NCBI GenBank assembly: GCA_046760905.1
Contig: JBHIFB010000055.1
Span: 1-18,104 of the forward strand
DNA from: JBHIFB01 sp046760905
GTDB taxonomy: Bacteria; Gemmatimonadota; CAZMKB01
Reading direction: 5' to 3'
DNA: 18,104 bases
The number at the start of each line of letters is the position of its first letter. Within the stretch, counting starts at the first letter, position 1. Under the pieces are notes generated by a model. It made no database searches and had not been told where the DNA came from. It saw nothing but the letters and a program-made list of their open reading frames with translations. Of this stretch, positions 8,494 through 15,659 are shown piece after piece. The position numbers and the translations under genes were made by a program.

Positions 8494-9408
8494 TCATCTT
8501 GATCGCCAGAATCTGTATCTCTTTTGCTTGGTATCGAGATCAAGTTCCTTCAAAATTCTTCTGACCTCGAGCAGGCTAACCTTGGTGTACCCGAATCTGC
8601 TGGAATTCAATGCGTTCCTAATCTTCCAAACGCCTGAGAGGGGATTGTCGATGACAAGAAGCTTTATTTTCTCATTCAGTGGGAGCTCCCGATCCATCAT
8701 CGTGGTCGATATACCTAGTGAATCATAGAAGGAGGCTATCGTGAGTTGATCCTTATCCGATTCGATCCTATTATCTACAGCCGGCTCCTTGTCTCCTTGA
8801 TCCTCTTCAGCAGGTGTTACATGTACATTTTCATCGCCTTCATCCGTGAGTGACAGGAGGTTCGTCTCGAAGTCACCGTCCACTCTCTTTTTTTCTCTCT
8901 CGCGAGACAGGTCTTCAACAACTTCTGGTGAAAGAAGTTTCTTCCCAACTGAGCTTGCCTCCTCAAATTCCATATCTGCAGCTTTCCCATCTCCGATCAG
9001 AGCCGTCCCCTCCTTCTTATCTTCTGAGATAACTGTGGCATTTCCCTGCGGTGTGGCCTCGAAATATGATACCGCACTTTCGGTAGTTTCGAAAACCTTC
9101 AGCACCCTGTGAAATTCCAGCAATTCGAAAACATCCAAAACGTCCGGTATCATTTGAGCAATCACGAGATCTCCTCCCTTCTCTCGCAATCCCTTAATTT
9201 TACCAAGGAAAACCCCCCATCCAGCACTGCTTATGTAGCTTACACTTGCAAGATCGACTATTACTTTGTTCATCCCCTGGGATATTACATCCGCGATTGC
9301 CAACTCTAATTGTGCCGATGTTACATTATCGATATAACCTCCTACTTGAATGATTGCAATATTCCCGGAACTTCCAACGCCATATGCATATACCTGAATT
9401 CCTTCCAT
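8494..9408 (-). CDS. STAS-domain protein with acidic linker and winged-helix-like C-terminus
   Basis: This 304-residue protein is the first gene of the exopolysaccharide operon. Residues about 5-115 are a STAS domain of the anti-sigma-antagonist type. 'VDLASVSYISSAGWGVFLG' (51-69) aligns with the SpoIIAA phosphorylation loop, with Ser61 at the phosphoacceptor position. Residues about 120-225 are an acidic, low-complexity linker. The last ~75 residues contain 'PLSGVWKIRNALNSS' and 'VSLLEVRRILKELDLD', a pattern like the winged-helix DNA-binding segments found in IS3-type transposases; this is my reading by eye. No anti-sigma kinase gene is visible. The family knowledge is that STAS proteins are toggled by serine phosphorylation and switch partners. 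A role as a phosphorylation-controlled regulator of polysaccharide production is inference from position. The ATG at 9406-9408 is the first in-frame start; its best ribosome site (AGGGG) is rather distant. Confidence 0.85.
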   Translation of the reverse strand: MEGIQVYAYGVGSSGNIAIIQVGGYIDNVTSAQLELAIADVISQGMNKVIVDLASVSYISSAGWGVFLGKIKGLREKGGDLVIAQMIPDVLDVFELLEFHRVLKVFETTESAVSYFEATPQGNATVISEDKKEGTALIGDGKAADMEFEEASSVGKKLLSPEVVEDLSREREKKRVDGDFETNLLSLTDEGDENVHVTPAEEDQGDKEPAVDNRIESDKDQLTIASFYDSLGISTTMMDRELPLNEKIKLLVIDNPLSGVWKIRNALNSSRFGYTKVSLLEVRRILKELDLDTKQKRYRFWRSR

Positions 9409-9458
9409 ATTACTGAAAATCCCCTGGGTGTGGATAAGTTATTACTGCGACTATTTTT

Positions 9459-9474
9459 GGCAATTTCCATGCCA
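9459..9474 (-). promoter_or_regulatory. sigma54 (RpoN) -24/-12 promoter of the exopolysaccharide operon
   Basis: Read on the minus strand the site is TGGCATG-GAAA-TTGCC. It matches the RpoN consensus TGGCAYR-N4-TTGCW at every fixed position except the last, and has the required spacing between the GG and GC elements. Transcription would start near 9448, leaving a leader of about 40 bases before the STAS gene. The gene just upstream encodes a sigma54-dependent activator with an intact GAFTGA loop, which strongly supports the call. Confidence 0.8.
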
Positions 9475-9540
9475 CCCGCACCAGCTGTCAACCTCATTTT
9501 TAAGGTCTGTAACTCCTTTATATTTAATTGAATAAGGGCT

Positions 9541-9549
9541 TGTCGAGAA
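9541..9549 (+). promoter_or_regulatory. candidate activator half-site TGTCGAGAA
   Basis: One of three TGTCNNGAA copies upstream of the sigma54 promoter, about 72 bases from the -24 element and inverted relative to the other two. The distance suits an enhancer for an NtrC-type activator. The motif was found by eye and its link to the adjacent regulator is inference. Confidence 0.3.
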
Positions 9550-9583
9550 GATCGAGGGGAGATCCACAAATGGCAGTGTATAT

Positions 9584-9592
9584 TTCTGGACA
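9584..9592 (-). promoter_or_regulatory. candidate activator half-site TGTCCAGAA
   Basis: Second TGTCNNGAA copy, centred 43 bases (about four helical turns) from the copy at 9541-9549 and in opposite orientation, as might suit a pair of dimer contacts on one DNA face. Confidence 0.3.
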
Positions 9593-9660
9593 TTCATTTG
9601 CAACACACCAAGGACAATTGGCGTAACCGAATGAAAAACAACAAATTATAAATTGCTTTA

Positions 9661-9669
9661 TTCCCGACA
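9661..9669 (-). promoter_or_regulatory. candidate activator half-site TGTCGGGAA
   Basis: Third TGTCNNGAA copy, about 190 bases upstream of the -24 element and 66 bases after the regulator's stop codon. It is far for an enhancer but within the range known for sigma54 activators. Confidence 0.25.
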
Positions 9670-9734
9670 GATTTTCCTGCGAAATGGAGTACAAATAGCA
9701 GTTATCATAGGATCGCAGCCGAGATGAAGCAGTT

Positions 9735-11111
9735 CTAATTATGCGAGAATGCCGTTATGTCTATACCGTGCTTCTCAATCTTGCTGTAAAGGGTGGTCCT
9801 GCTTATCTGAAGAAGATTTGCTGCCTTTAAGATGTTTCCATTTGTTCTTCGCAAGGCCTTCTCGATGAATTTCTTCTCGTTCCTTGAGAGAGAGATATCA
9901 TCCTCGTCTTCAGGAGAAAGCACTTCTCGTCTTATCTTCAAAAATCCAAAATCACTTTCATCCAGCTCGGTTTTTCTTCCAAGTATGACAGCTCTTTCAA
10001 TCGCATTTTCGATCTCACGCACATTCCCTGGCCATGAATAGCTTTTGAGATAGGACATGGCCTCTGGCGAGATGGTCCTTACCGGAGATGCCTGTCTCTG
10101 GATAGCTTTGTTGAAGAAGTATCTTATGAGAGGTTCGATATCCTCTTTTCTCTCAACAAGCGGTGGTATGTATATCGGGATCACGGAGATCCTGTAGAAC
10201 AGATCCTCTCTGAACTTGCCATGTGCTACCTCTTCCTCGAGATTTTTATTTGTCGCTGCTATAACTCTTACATCGGTCGTGATCGTCTTAGTAGCGCCAA
10301 CTCTTTCAAATTGGTGGTCCTGCAGAAACCGGAGCAGCTTTGCCTGCACCGAAAGGGGTAGTTCACCGATCTCATCTAGAAACAGCGTACCACCTTCTGC
10401 CACTTCACATTTCCCGAATTTGAGTTTGAATGCCCCGGTAAAAGCACCCTTTTCATGCCCAAATAGTTCGCTCTCTATCAAACCTTCTGATAATACTGTA
10501 CAGTTAACAACCACGAATGGTTTGTCCCGCCTGTTACTGTGATAGTGCAGGTACCTGGCCACGACCTCCTTCCCCACACCGCTCAGCCCCTGGATGATGA
10601 CGGTCAAGTCGCTTTTTGCAATATCAAGCGCGTCTCTTAATATGTTCTTCATCACTGCGCTTTCATAGACCGGATTAATCCATCTCTCCTCATATCTTTC
10701 AAGTTCTTCACGGAGTCTGACATTTTCCCTTTTTATCTTGGATTGCTCGAGGGTTCTTCTCACCTTTATCGATATCTCATCCAGTGTGAAAGGCTTTAGA
10801 AGGTAATCATTTGCACCCAGCTTCATTGATTCAACTGCAGTCTCTACTGTTCCATAAGCCGTCATCATTATCACCGGTACCTCAGAGTCTATATTACTGA
10901 ACTTTTTCAGAACCTCAATTCCGCTTATATCCGGCATCATGAGATCGGTCAGTACCAGATTGATACCGCCTTCGCGAAAAATCCTTTCTCCTTCTTCCCC
11001 GCAATCTGCCAGAGCTACTTCATAGCCCTCACCTTCGAAAAGTATCTTGAGACTCTGAAGCAACTTGGGCTCATCATCAATTATCAGAATTTTCTCTTTC
11101 GTAATCGACAC
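9735..11111 (-). CDS. sigma54-dependent response regulator, NtrC family
   Basis: From the GTG at 11109-11111 the product has 458 residues in the classic three-domain layout. The receiver domain (about 6-120) has Asp12/Asp13, phosphoacceptor Asp56 in 'LVLTDLMMP', Thr84 and Lys106. The AAA+ domain (about 145-380) has Walker A GLSGVGKE (Lys181), the sigma54-contact loop GAFTGA (222-227) and Walker B 'LFLDEIGE' (243-250). A C-terminal Fis-type helix-turn-helix follows ('GNILKAANLLQISRTTLYSKI'). When phosphorylated it should bind upstream sites and drive RpoN promoters. The sigma54 promoter just after it is the obvious target. No histidine kinase gene is visible, so it is an orphan in this window. 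The frame is open to a TTG at 11129, but the GTG has GGAGAGG nine bases upstream. It overlaps the AMMECR1 gene by 35 bases. Confidence 0.94.
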   Translation of the reverse strand: MSITKEKILIIDDEPKLLQSLKILFEGEGYEVALADCGEEGERIFREGGINLVLTDLMMPDISGIEVLKKFSNIDSEVPVIMMTAYGTVETAVESMKLGANDYLLKPFTLDEISIKVRRTLEQSKIKRENVRLREELERYEERWINPVYESAVMKNILRDALDIAKSDLTVIIQGLSGVGKEVVARYLHYHSNRRDKPFVVVNCTVLSEGLIESELFGHEKGAFTGAFKLKFGKCEVAEGGTLFLDEIGELPLSVQAKLLRFLQDHQFERVGATKTITTDVRVIAATNKNLEEEVAHGKFREDLFYRISVIPIYIPPLVERKEDIEPLIRYFFNKAIQRQASPVRTISPEAMSYLKSYSWPGNVREIENAIERAVILGRKTELDESDFGFLKIRREVLSPEDEDDISLSRNEKKFIEKALRRTNGNILKAANLLQISRTTLYSKIEKHGIDITAFSHN

Positions 11112-11670
11112 AGTGCTTTCCCTCTCCAAAGATTAACGCACTGAAGATCCATATTTCACAATCAGCTTCTTTCCAGGCATCTTCATAGAGGCCAGCCTTC
11201 AGGCATGTCTGACGAAGGAATTCCTCTCGTGTCCATCCATATCTACTCGCCACCTGCGGAAGCAAGACGCCTGAATAAAAACCCTTCCGTATCATTAACC
11301 CGTGCTTTCCAACCTCAATCTCATCTTCACTTTCTACACTTATAAGTGGCGATAGAACAGATATCTCAATCTGTACTTTCTCAAGTTCCTCCTCTCCGAG
11401 TGGTGGAAATCTAGGGTCTCTGAATGCTGCTGAAATCGCCATCTCGCTTACCGTTTTGTATAATGGTTGCTCAGATTCCATACTACCGATACAACCGCGC
11501 AGATTCGATTCGATCTCAAGCGTTACGAATGCACCTCTTGCTTCTTTCAGATGTGAAGACTCGGGTTCATATTCAGGCAGGGTTAATCCCTTCATAGCCA
11601 TTTCAATACTGCTCCTTGCTATTTGCAAAAGGATCTTCTTGTCTTCTGTTGATAGATGAAATGAACTCAT
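11077..11670 (-). CDS. AMMECR1-domain protein (AmmeMemoRadiSam system protein A-like)
   Basis: The 197-residue protein spans the AMMECR1 fold. The diagnostic LRGCIG motif is at residues 57-62, followed by 'AISAAFRDPRFPPL' and 'IEISVLSPL', all family hallmarks. In many prokaryotes this family is encoded beside Memo-like and radical SAM proteins (the AmmeMemoRadiSam set). Neither partner is visible here, so the molecular role remains unknown. The ATG at 11668-11670 has GGGA five bases upstream. It lies 50 bases after rlmH and its end overlaps the response regulator, suggesting co-expression with it. The call of the family is firm; any function is not. Confidence 0.9.
   Translation of the reverse strand: MSSFHLSTEDKKILLQIARSSIEMAMKGLTLPEYEPESSHLKEARGAFVTLEIESNLRGCIGSMESEQPLYKTVSEMAISAAFRDPRFPPLGEEELEKVQIEISVLSPLISVESEDEIEVGKHGLMIRKGFYSGVLLPQVASRYGWTREEFLRQTCLKAGLYEDAWKEADCEIWIFSALIFGEGKHCVDYERENSDN
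11121..11127 (-). promoter_or_regulatory. ribosome binding site deciding the response regulator start
   Basis: GGAGAGG ends nine bases before the GTG at 11109-11111. The alternative TTG at 11127-11129 would overlap this site, so the GTG is preferred. The site lies within the end of the AMMECR1 gene. Confidence 0.55.
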
Positions 11671-11720
11671 CGCGATCCCAACATGTTAATAGTCAGGGTT
11701 GAGTGTTCACTAACCAATTG

Positions 11721-12203
11721 TCATTTATGGTATTTCTCTCCAGCTAATATTGTCCCACCCCTATAAATCTGTTCTATGAGCAGAACTCGTGCCAGCTCGT
11801 GAGGCAAGGTCATCTTCGAAAGGGCCATCTTCATATCCGCCCCATTTACAATCTCATCATCGAGTCCAAAAGGGCCACCAAGGCAGAATGACACAGATTG
11901 ATGTCCCTTCAGCTTCAATTCCCTTAGAGTAGCAGCGAACTTGTGTGTGGAAAGATGTAAACCGTTCTCATCAAGTACGATTAGATATGACCCGTTTTGT
12001 ATCTTCTCTCGAAGTCGTTCTTTTTCTCTCTTCAAGACCAGATCGATGTTCTCAGAACTTTTATACCGGCCCCTCTTCACCTCCACTACTTCGATAGGAA
12101 AGTATCTTCTTGCCCGCCTTAAATAGTCCTCGAATGCACCCTTAAGATCCTTTGCCTTTAACTTTCCAACCGTAAGGAGCGTTATTCTCAAGGGGACAAT
12201 CAC
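11721..12203 (-). CDS. rlmH: 23S rRNA (pseudouridine1915-N3)-methyltransferase RlmH
   Basis: The 160-residue SPOUT methyltransferase should use S-adenosylmethionine to methylate pseudouridine 1915 in helix 69 of 23S rRNA. Visible landmarks are 'ITLLTVGKLK' at the N-terminus, 'YLIVLDENG' (73-81), the knot loop 'CLGGPFGLDDE' (107-117), and the C-terminal 'MTLPHELARVLLIEQIYRG' and 'GEKYHK' that end nearly all family members. The frame stays open upstream into nadB, but the GTG at 12201-12203 has GAGG five bases before it and gives the usual family length. It begins seven bases after nadB ends. It is a housekeeping gene carried in an envelope operon. Confidence 0.95.
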   Translation of the reverse strand: MIVPLRITLLTVGKLKAKDLKGAFEDYLRRARRYFPIEVVEVKRGRYKSSENIDLVLKREKERLREKIQNGSYLIVLDENGLHLSTHKFAATLRELKLKGHQSVSFCLGGPFGLDDEIVNGADMKMALSKMTLPHELARVLLIEQIYRGGTILAGEKYHK

Positions 12204-12208
12204 CTGTT

Positions 12209-12212
12209 CCTC
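12209..12212 (-). promoter_or_regulatory. ribosome binding site deciding the rlmH start
   Basis: GAGG, overlapping the nadB stop codon, sits five bases before the GTG at 12201-12203. It rules against the longer in-frame ATG start inside nadB. Confidence 0.6.
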
Positions 12213-13815
12213 ATCTTTCTCTTGCAATAATGGTGTCACAGTGATAATGCTCATCATCCTGAGCTGGGTAATCTATGTTGTAATGCAAGCCCCGGCTTTC
12301 CTTACGAGACAACGCAGAACGTACAATCAACTCTGCTGCGGTAGTCATGTTTCTCAACTCGATCAATTCAGAGGACATCTTCCCTTGATTATAATACTCC
12401 TCAATCTCCTCTTTCATAAGTTTGATCCTCTTCCAGGCTTTGCTCAGGCGCTGGTCAGATCTAACAATACCTACATAATCCCACATAAGGGATCGTATCC
12501 TTTCGCTGTTGTGTGATATGAGAACAGCCTCGAGCTCACTCTTCCCTGATGGTACCAAATCCTCCGGCAAGCGGGTTTGGGTATCGGATTCTTGATCCAA
12601 ACAAGTTCTAGCTTTACAAGCTGCTCTATCGGAGAACACAACAGCTTCGAGGAGAGAGTTGCTAGCAAGACGGTTTGCTCCGTGTACTCCAGTACATGCC
12701 ACTTCACCCGCAGCAAACAGATTGTCTATACTGGTCTGACCATATTCATCCGTGACTACGCCTCCGCATACGTAGTGGGCAGCTGGGACAACAGGGATGG
12801 GTTCATTGGTAATGTCATATCCCCTCGTAAGGCATTCAAGAGTAATGTTGGGAAACCTTGATTTTATCCTTTTAGGCATTATGGGTGAGAGGTCCAGGTA
12901 AACATATTTGTTACCGCTACTTTTCAGTTCCCTGTCAATTGCCCTCGCAACAATGTCGCGTGGAGCTAGACAACCCTGGGAATGATAATTCTCCATAAAA
13001 GTCGTTCCATCGACTCTCTTAAGGAAAGCTCCTTCACCTCTGATCGCCTCGGTAATAAGGAGTGGATCTTCTCCCACCGGATAAAGCACTGTGGGGTGGA
13101 ATTGTATGAATTCCATATTAGCTATTATCGCGCCAGCTCTGTATGCCATTGCTATTCCATCGCCCGTCGCGATTCGCGGGTTCGTGGTATGGAGATATGC
13201 TCTTCCTACACCGCCAGTGGCTAGCAAGACTATTTTCCCAAGGCAAAAGACAAACTCCTCTTCGGCAGAATTGAAAACCAGCACTCCTGAACACCGATTC
13301 CTGCCGTTTTCCTCCCTCACCACCAGATCCAGTGCGATATGATCCTCTAATATATTTACATTTTCAGCCTCCTCCAGCTTTTTCAGAAGGGCATTCTCTA
13401 TCGCCTGTCCAGTCAGATCATCAGCTCTTACTATCCTCCTCTTCGAATGCCCTCCTTCCATCCCAAGAGAGAGTTTCAACTCACCACCTTCCAACCTTTC
13501 CATTGAGAAGGTGACACCCCAATCAATGAGTTCCCGGATCTTGCTTGGTCCTTCTCTTACCATGATCTCCACCATTTCTTCCTTACAAAGCCCCGCCCCA
13601 GCTCTCAGCGTGTCCTTTATGTGGAGTTCAAATGAATCATCCTCTCCAATCACCGCAGCTATCCCTCCCTGGGCATAGTTGGTGCTGGACTCCCTGTTTT
13701 CCTTCTTAGTCAGAACGGTAACGGTTCCCCACTTCGACGCCTTCAGGGCAAAAGTCAGTCCGGCCATTCCAGAACCAATAACGACGAAATCCGCCTTCTC
13801 TACTTTATACTCCAC
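12211..13815 (-). CDS. nadB: L-aspartate oxidase
   Basis: This 534-residue FAD enzyme should oxidise L-aspartate to iminoaspartate, the first step of de novo NAD synthesis. The FAD dinucleotide-binding motif is IGSGMAGL (13-20). 'ESSTNYAQGGIAA' (42-54) is the typical NadB/SdhA flavin segment. Substrate-site motifs 'FIQFHPTVLYP', 'EAIRGEGAFL', 'PAAHYVCGGV' and 'GANRLASNSLLEAVVF' follow in order. A C-terminal helical domain is present, and the length matches NadB rather than the longer SdhA/FrdA. The GTG start (13813-13815) lies within the end of lpxK, with GGGGG eight bases upstream. The partners nadA and nadC are not in the window, so its presence here looks like operon co-option rather than pathway clustering. 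Confidence 0.94.
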   Translation of the reverse strand: MEYKVEKADFVVIGSGMAGLTFALKASKWGTVTVLTKKENRESSTNYAQGGIAAVIGEDDSFELHIKDTLRAGAGLCKEEMVEIMVREGPSKIRELIDWGVTFSMERLEGGELKLSLGMEGGHSKRRIVRADDLTGQAIENALLKKLEEAENVNILEDHIALDLVVREENGRNRCSGVLVFNSAEEEFVFCLGKIVLLATGGVGRAYLHTTNPRIATGDGIAMAYRAGAIIANMEFIQFHPTVLYPVGEDPLLITEAIRGEGAFLKRVDGTTFMENYHSQGCLAPRDIVARAIDRELKSSGNKYVYLDLSPIMPKRIKSRFPNITLECLTRGYDITNEPIPVVPAAHYVCGGVVTDEYGQTSIDNLFAAGEVACTGVHGANRLASNSLLEAVVFSDRAACKARTCLDQESDTQTRLPEDLVPSGKSELEAVLISHNSERIRSLMWDYVGIVRSDQRLSKAWKRIKLMKEEIEEYYNQGKMSSELIELRNMTTAAELIVRSALSRKESRGLHYNIDYPAQDDEHYHCDTIIARER

Positions 13816-14980
13816 CTGTGTGACCCCCGTTAATGAATGCGTCGATTATGTTTCTTACTTTAGTCTCGCATTTAAAGATATCATATCTCACCAGAACCGT
13901 AAAACATTCAATCCCTTCGAAAAACTCCCAATCCACTTTCACTCTGTCCTTTTCGGTGGTGATAATTATCGCCTGCTTTTCATTGGCCAGTTCCTTGATA
14001 GCTAGGAGCTCATCTATGCCGTAATAGAAGTGATCAGGATATTCGATCAACTCAAACCATTCAGGCTTTAGAGTGGAGATTATCTCCTTGAATGTGTCTG
14101 ATCTGGCAATGGAGGTGAATGAAAGAATCCTTCTATTTACTAGCATTTCAGGTCGGGCTTCCCCTGAATCGTAGAATATGGACTTGAAGAGAATCCTATT
14201 CGGCCTGACTTCGAAGATTCTTTCTGCCGGAAAATCATTTAAGCCGTCGAATTCCGTTAGCCTATTTGAGTTCAGGCCCTTTATGATGATAACAATATCA
14301 GCATCAATGACGCTCGAAAGAGGCTCCCTGAACGGTCCTGCAGGCAGTGGTCTCCTGTTTCCCAGGAGATCAGACTCATTGATAAGAACAATTTCGAAAT
14401 CCTTGTGAAGTGGAAGAAACTGGAATGCATCATCGAGCAACAGGAAATGAGAGCCAAACTCCCTGATCGCCAGACGAGCGGCTTTGACCCTGTTCTTGCC
14501 AACAATCACAGCTACTCCGTCACGCAATCTATCAGCCATCATATATGGTTCATCGCCGATCTGACGCACCTCTCGCAACGGTCCGTTTCCACGAGATGCG
14601 GCAAAAGGTATTCTACGATTCTCAGTCCCCTTATAGCCCCTTGAGAGTATAGCTACCGAACGTCCCTTACTATGAATATATTCAGCCAGTTCCATCGTTA
14701 TCGTCGTCTTGCCCGAACCTCCCATTGTAATATTACCTATTCCAATGACCTTTGAATTCACACGTTTCTTTTTAAGCATACTCGATCTATACAGCATACG
14801 TCTGAAGCCGACACAAAAGAAGTATGTGTAACCTAACAGCAGAAGCGGCACTGAAATTATAGTGCCTATCGTCCCGGCCGAATCTGCGTACAGGTGCTTG
14901 CGTATAAGTGCATACAATTTAAGATAAACTCTTCGCCAGTGCAGCCTGGCGATGGTCTTATTTACCGGTTTCGATGACAC
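13805..14980 (-). CDS. lpxK: tetraacyldisaccharide 4'-kinase
   Basis: This 391-residue inner-membrane P-loop kinase should phosphorylate the 4' position of the lipid A disaccharide on the cytoplasmic face. An N-terminal hydrophobic segment (about 36-57) would anchor it. The Walker A loop is 'GNITMGGSGKTT' (82-93). 'ILSRGYKG' (111-118), 'QIGDEPYMMA' (140-149) and 'GNRRPLPAGPFREP' are family hallmarks. The usual DDGFQH motif reads DDAFQF (183-188), keeping both acidic residues but changing Gly and His. The GTG start (14978-14980) has GAGAGG four bases upstream and overlaps the acyltransferase gene by 23 bases. LpxB, which makes its substrate, is two genes upstream. No Kdo transferase gene is adjacent, unlike many lipid A clusters. 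Confidence 0.92.
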   Translation of the reverse strand: MSSKPVNKTIARLHWRRVYLKLYALIRKHLYADSAGTIGTIISVPLLLLGYTYFFCVGFRRMLYRSSMLKKKRVNSKVIGIGNITMGGSGKTTITMELAEYIHSKGRSVAILSRGYKGTENRRIPFAASRGNGPLREVRQIGDEPYMMADRLRDGVAVIVGKNRVKAARLAIREFGSHFLLLDDAFQFLPLHKDFEIVLINESDLLGNRRPLPAGPFREPLSSVIDADIVIIIKGLNSNRLTEFDGLNDFPAERIFEVRPNRILFKSIFYDSGEARPEMLVNRRILSFTSIARSDTFKEIISTLKPEWFELIEYPDHFYYGIDELLAIKELANEKQAIIITTEKDRVKVDWEFFEGIECFTVLVRYDIFKCETKVRNIIDAFINGGHTGGV

Positions 14981-15659
14981 TCAACCTCTCGTCCAATTCC
15001 CTGGAAAGGGAATGAAGCTTTTCTTCGAGCTCAAGGCTCTTCAATGCAATGCCTTCCCTGTCAAGCTCCGCAGGGACGATGATCGGGTCTCCATAGATTA
15101 TCAAAGCTCTCGAAAAAGGCTTGGGTACCCTGAACCTATCCCAGGTTTGTAGCTCCCAGAAACTATCGGTACCATTCACAAACGGTACAATCGGTAAGCC
15201 TGTTTTTTGCGCTATATAAATCACACCTGGCTGGACCTTGCACCTGGGTCCCTTAGGACCATCGGGGGTGATGGCAATATCGTATTTATTGTTCAGCTTT
15301 GTCAGGATGTTGAGTATTACTTTAGCTCCACCACGGGTAGTTGATCCCCGTATCGATGAGAAGCCGAGTCTTTTAGTTATCTGTGCTATTATTTCTCCAT
15401 CCCTGTGGTTACTTATCACAATGTGTATATTATTATTCCTATGGGTATATGTGAGAATGAGCATTTGACCATGCCAGAATGTATATATTACCTTCCCTCC
15501 TCTAACATGAATAGCGTCTAGCTTTTCCTGACCCTCGATCGAGATTCTCAGAGTACACATCAGCAATTTGATCATAAGGGCGCCGATATAGCCCATAGAC
15601 TTTACAATGAGGATATCTAGATTTGTTTTGAGCGAGAAGCCGATCCTCATATTCCTCAC
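14958..15659 (-). CDS. DUF374 lysophospholipid acyltransferase-like protein
   Basis: The 233-residue protein belongs to the DUF374 branch of membrane acyltransferases. Landmarks are 'IYTFWHGQML' (58-67), the catalytic-type 'SNHRDGE' (83-89; a His...Asp pair), 'RGSTTRGG' (104-111) and 'TPDGPKGPR' (131-139). Family members are often encoded with lipid A genes and are suspected of adding secondary acyl chains; that role is inferred, not shown. A hydrophobic segment near residues 17-37 could bind the membrane. The GTG start at 15657-15659 shares GTGA with the lpxB stop; an in-frame ATG three codons later (15648-15650) is possible but sits too close to the nearest GAGG. It lies between lpxB and lpxK and overlaps both. 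Confidence 0.9.
   Translation of the reverse strand: MRNMRIGFSLKTNLDILIVKSMGYIGALMIKLLMCTLRISIEGQEKLDAIHVRGGKVIYTFWHGQMLILTYTHRNNNIHIVISNHRDGEIIAQITKRLGFSSIRGSTTRGGAKVILNILTKLNNKYDIAITPDGPKGPRCKVQPGVIYIAQKTGLPIVPFVNGTDSFWELQTWDRFRVPKPFSRALIIYGDPIIVPAELDREGIALKSLELEEKLHSLSRELDERLSVIETGK

Larger units (their letters stand above)
9409..9734 (-). other. 326-base intergenic region separating the lipid A and exopolysaccharide operons
   Basis: No convincing gene lies here. It contains a sigma54-type promoter at 9459-9474 and three TGTCNNGAA copies. There is an AT-rich block near 9636-9662 and an inverted CCAA-N6-TTGG motif near 9608-9621. I found no hairpin followed by a T-run that would act as an intrinsic terminator for the regulator gene upstream, so readthrough from the preceding operon is possible. 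Confidence 0.7.

Noticed and set aside
7806..8543. Longer version of the export protein starting at a TTG at 8543
   Set aside because: It would overlap the STAS gene by 50 bases and put 26 polar residues before the signal peptide; the ATG at 8465 has a well-placed GAGGG.
9486..9491. TTGACA box that could be a sigma70 -35 element before the STAS gene
   Set aside because: The sequence 17 bases downstream is GGAAAT, a poor -10 element, whereas the overlapping sigma54 site matches well.
9342..9593. An 83-residue minus-strand frame overlapping the start of the STAS gene
   Set aside because: It runs across the sigma54 promoter and into the STAS coding sequence in another frame, has no ribosome binding site and shows no domain-like pattern.
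9451..9597. A 48-residue minus-strand frame in the intergenic region
   Set aside because: No ribosome binding site, no recognisable composition, and it contains the sigma54 promoter; best explained by chance.
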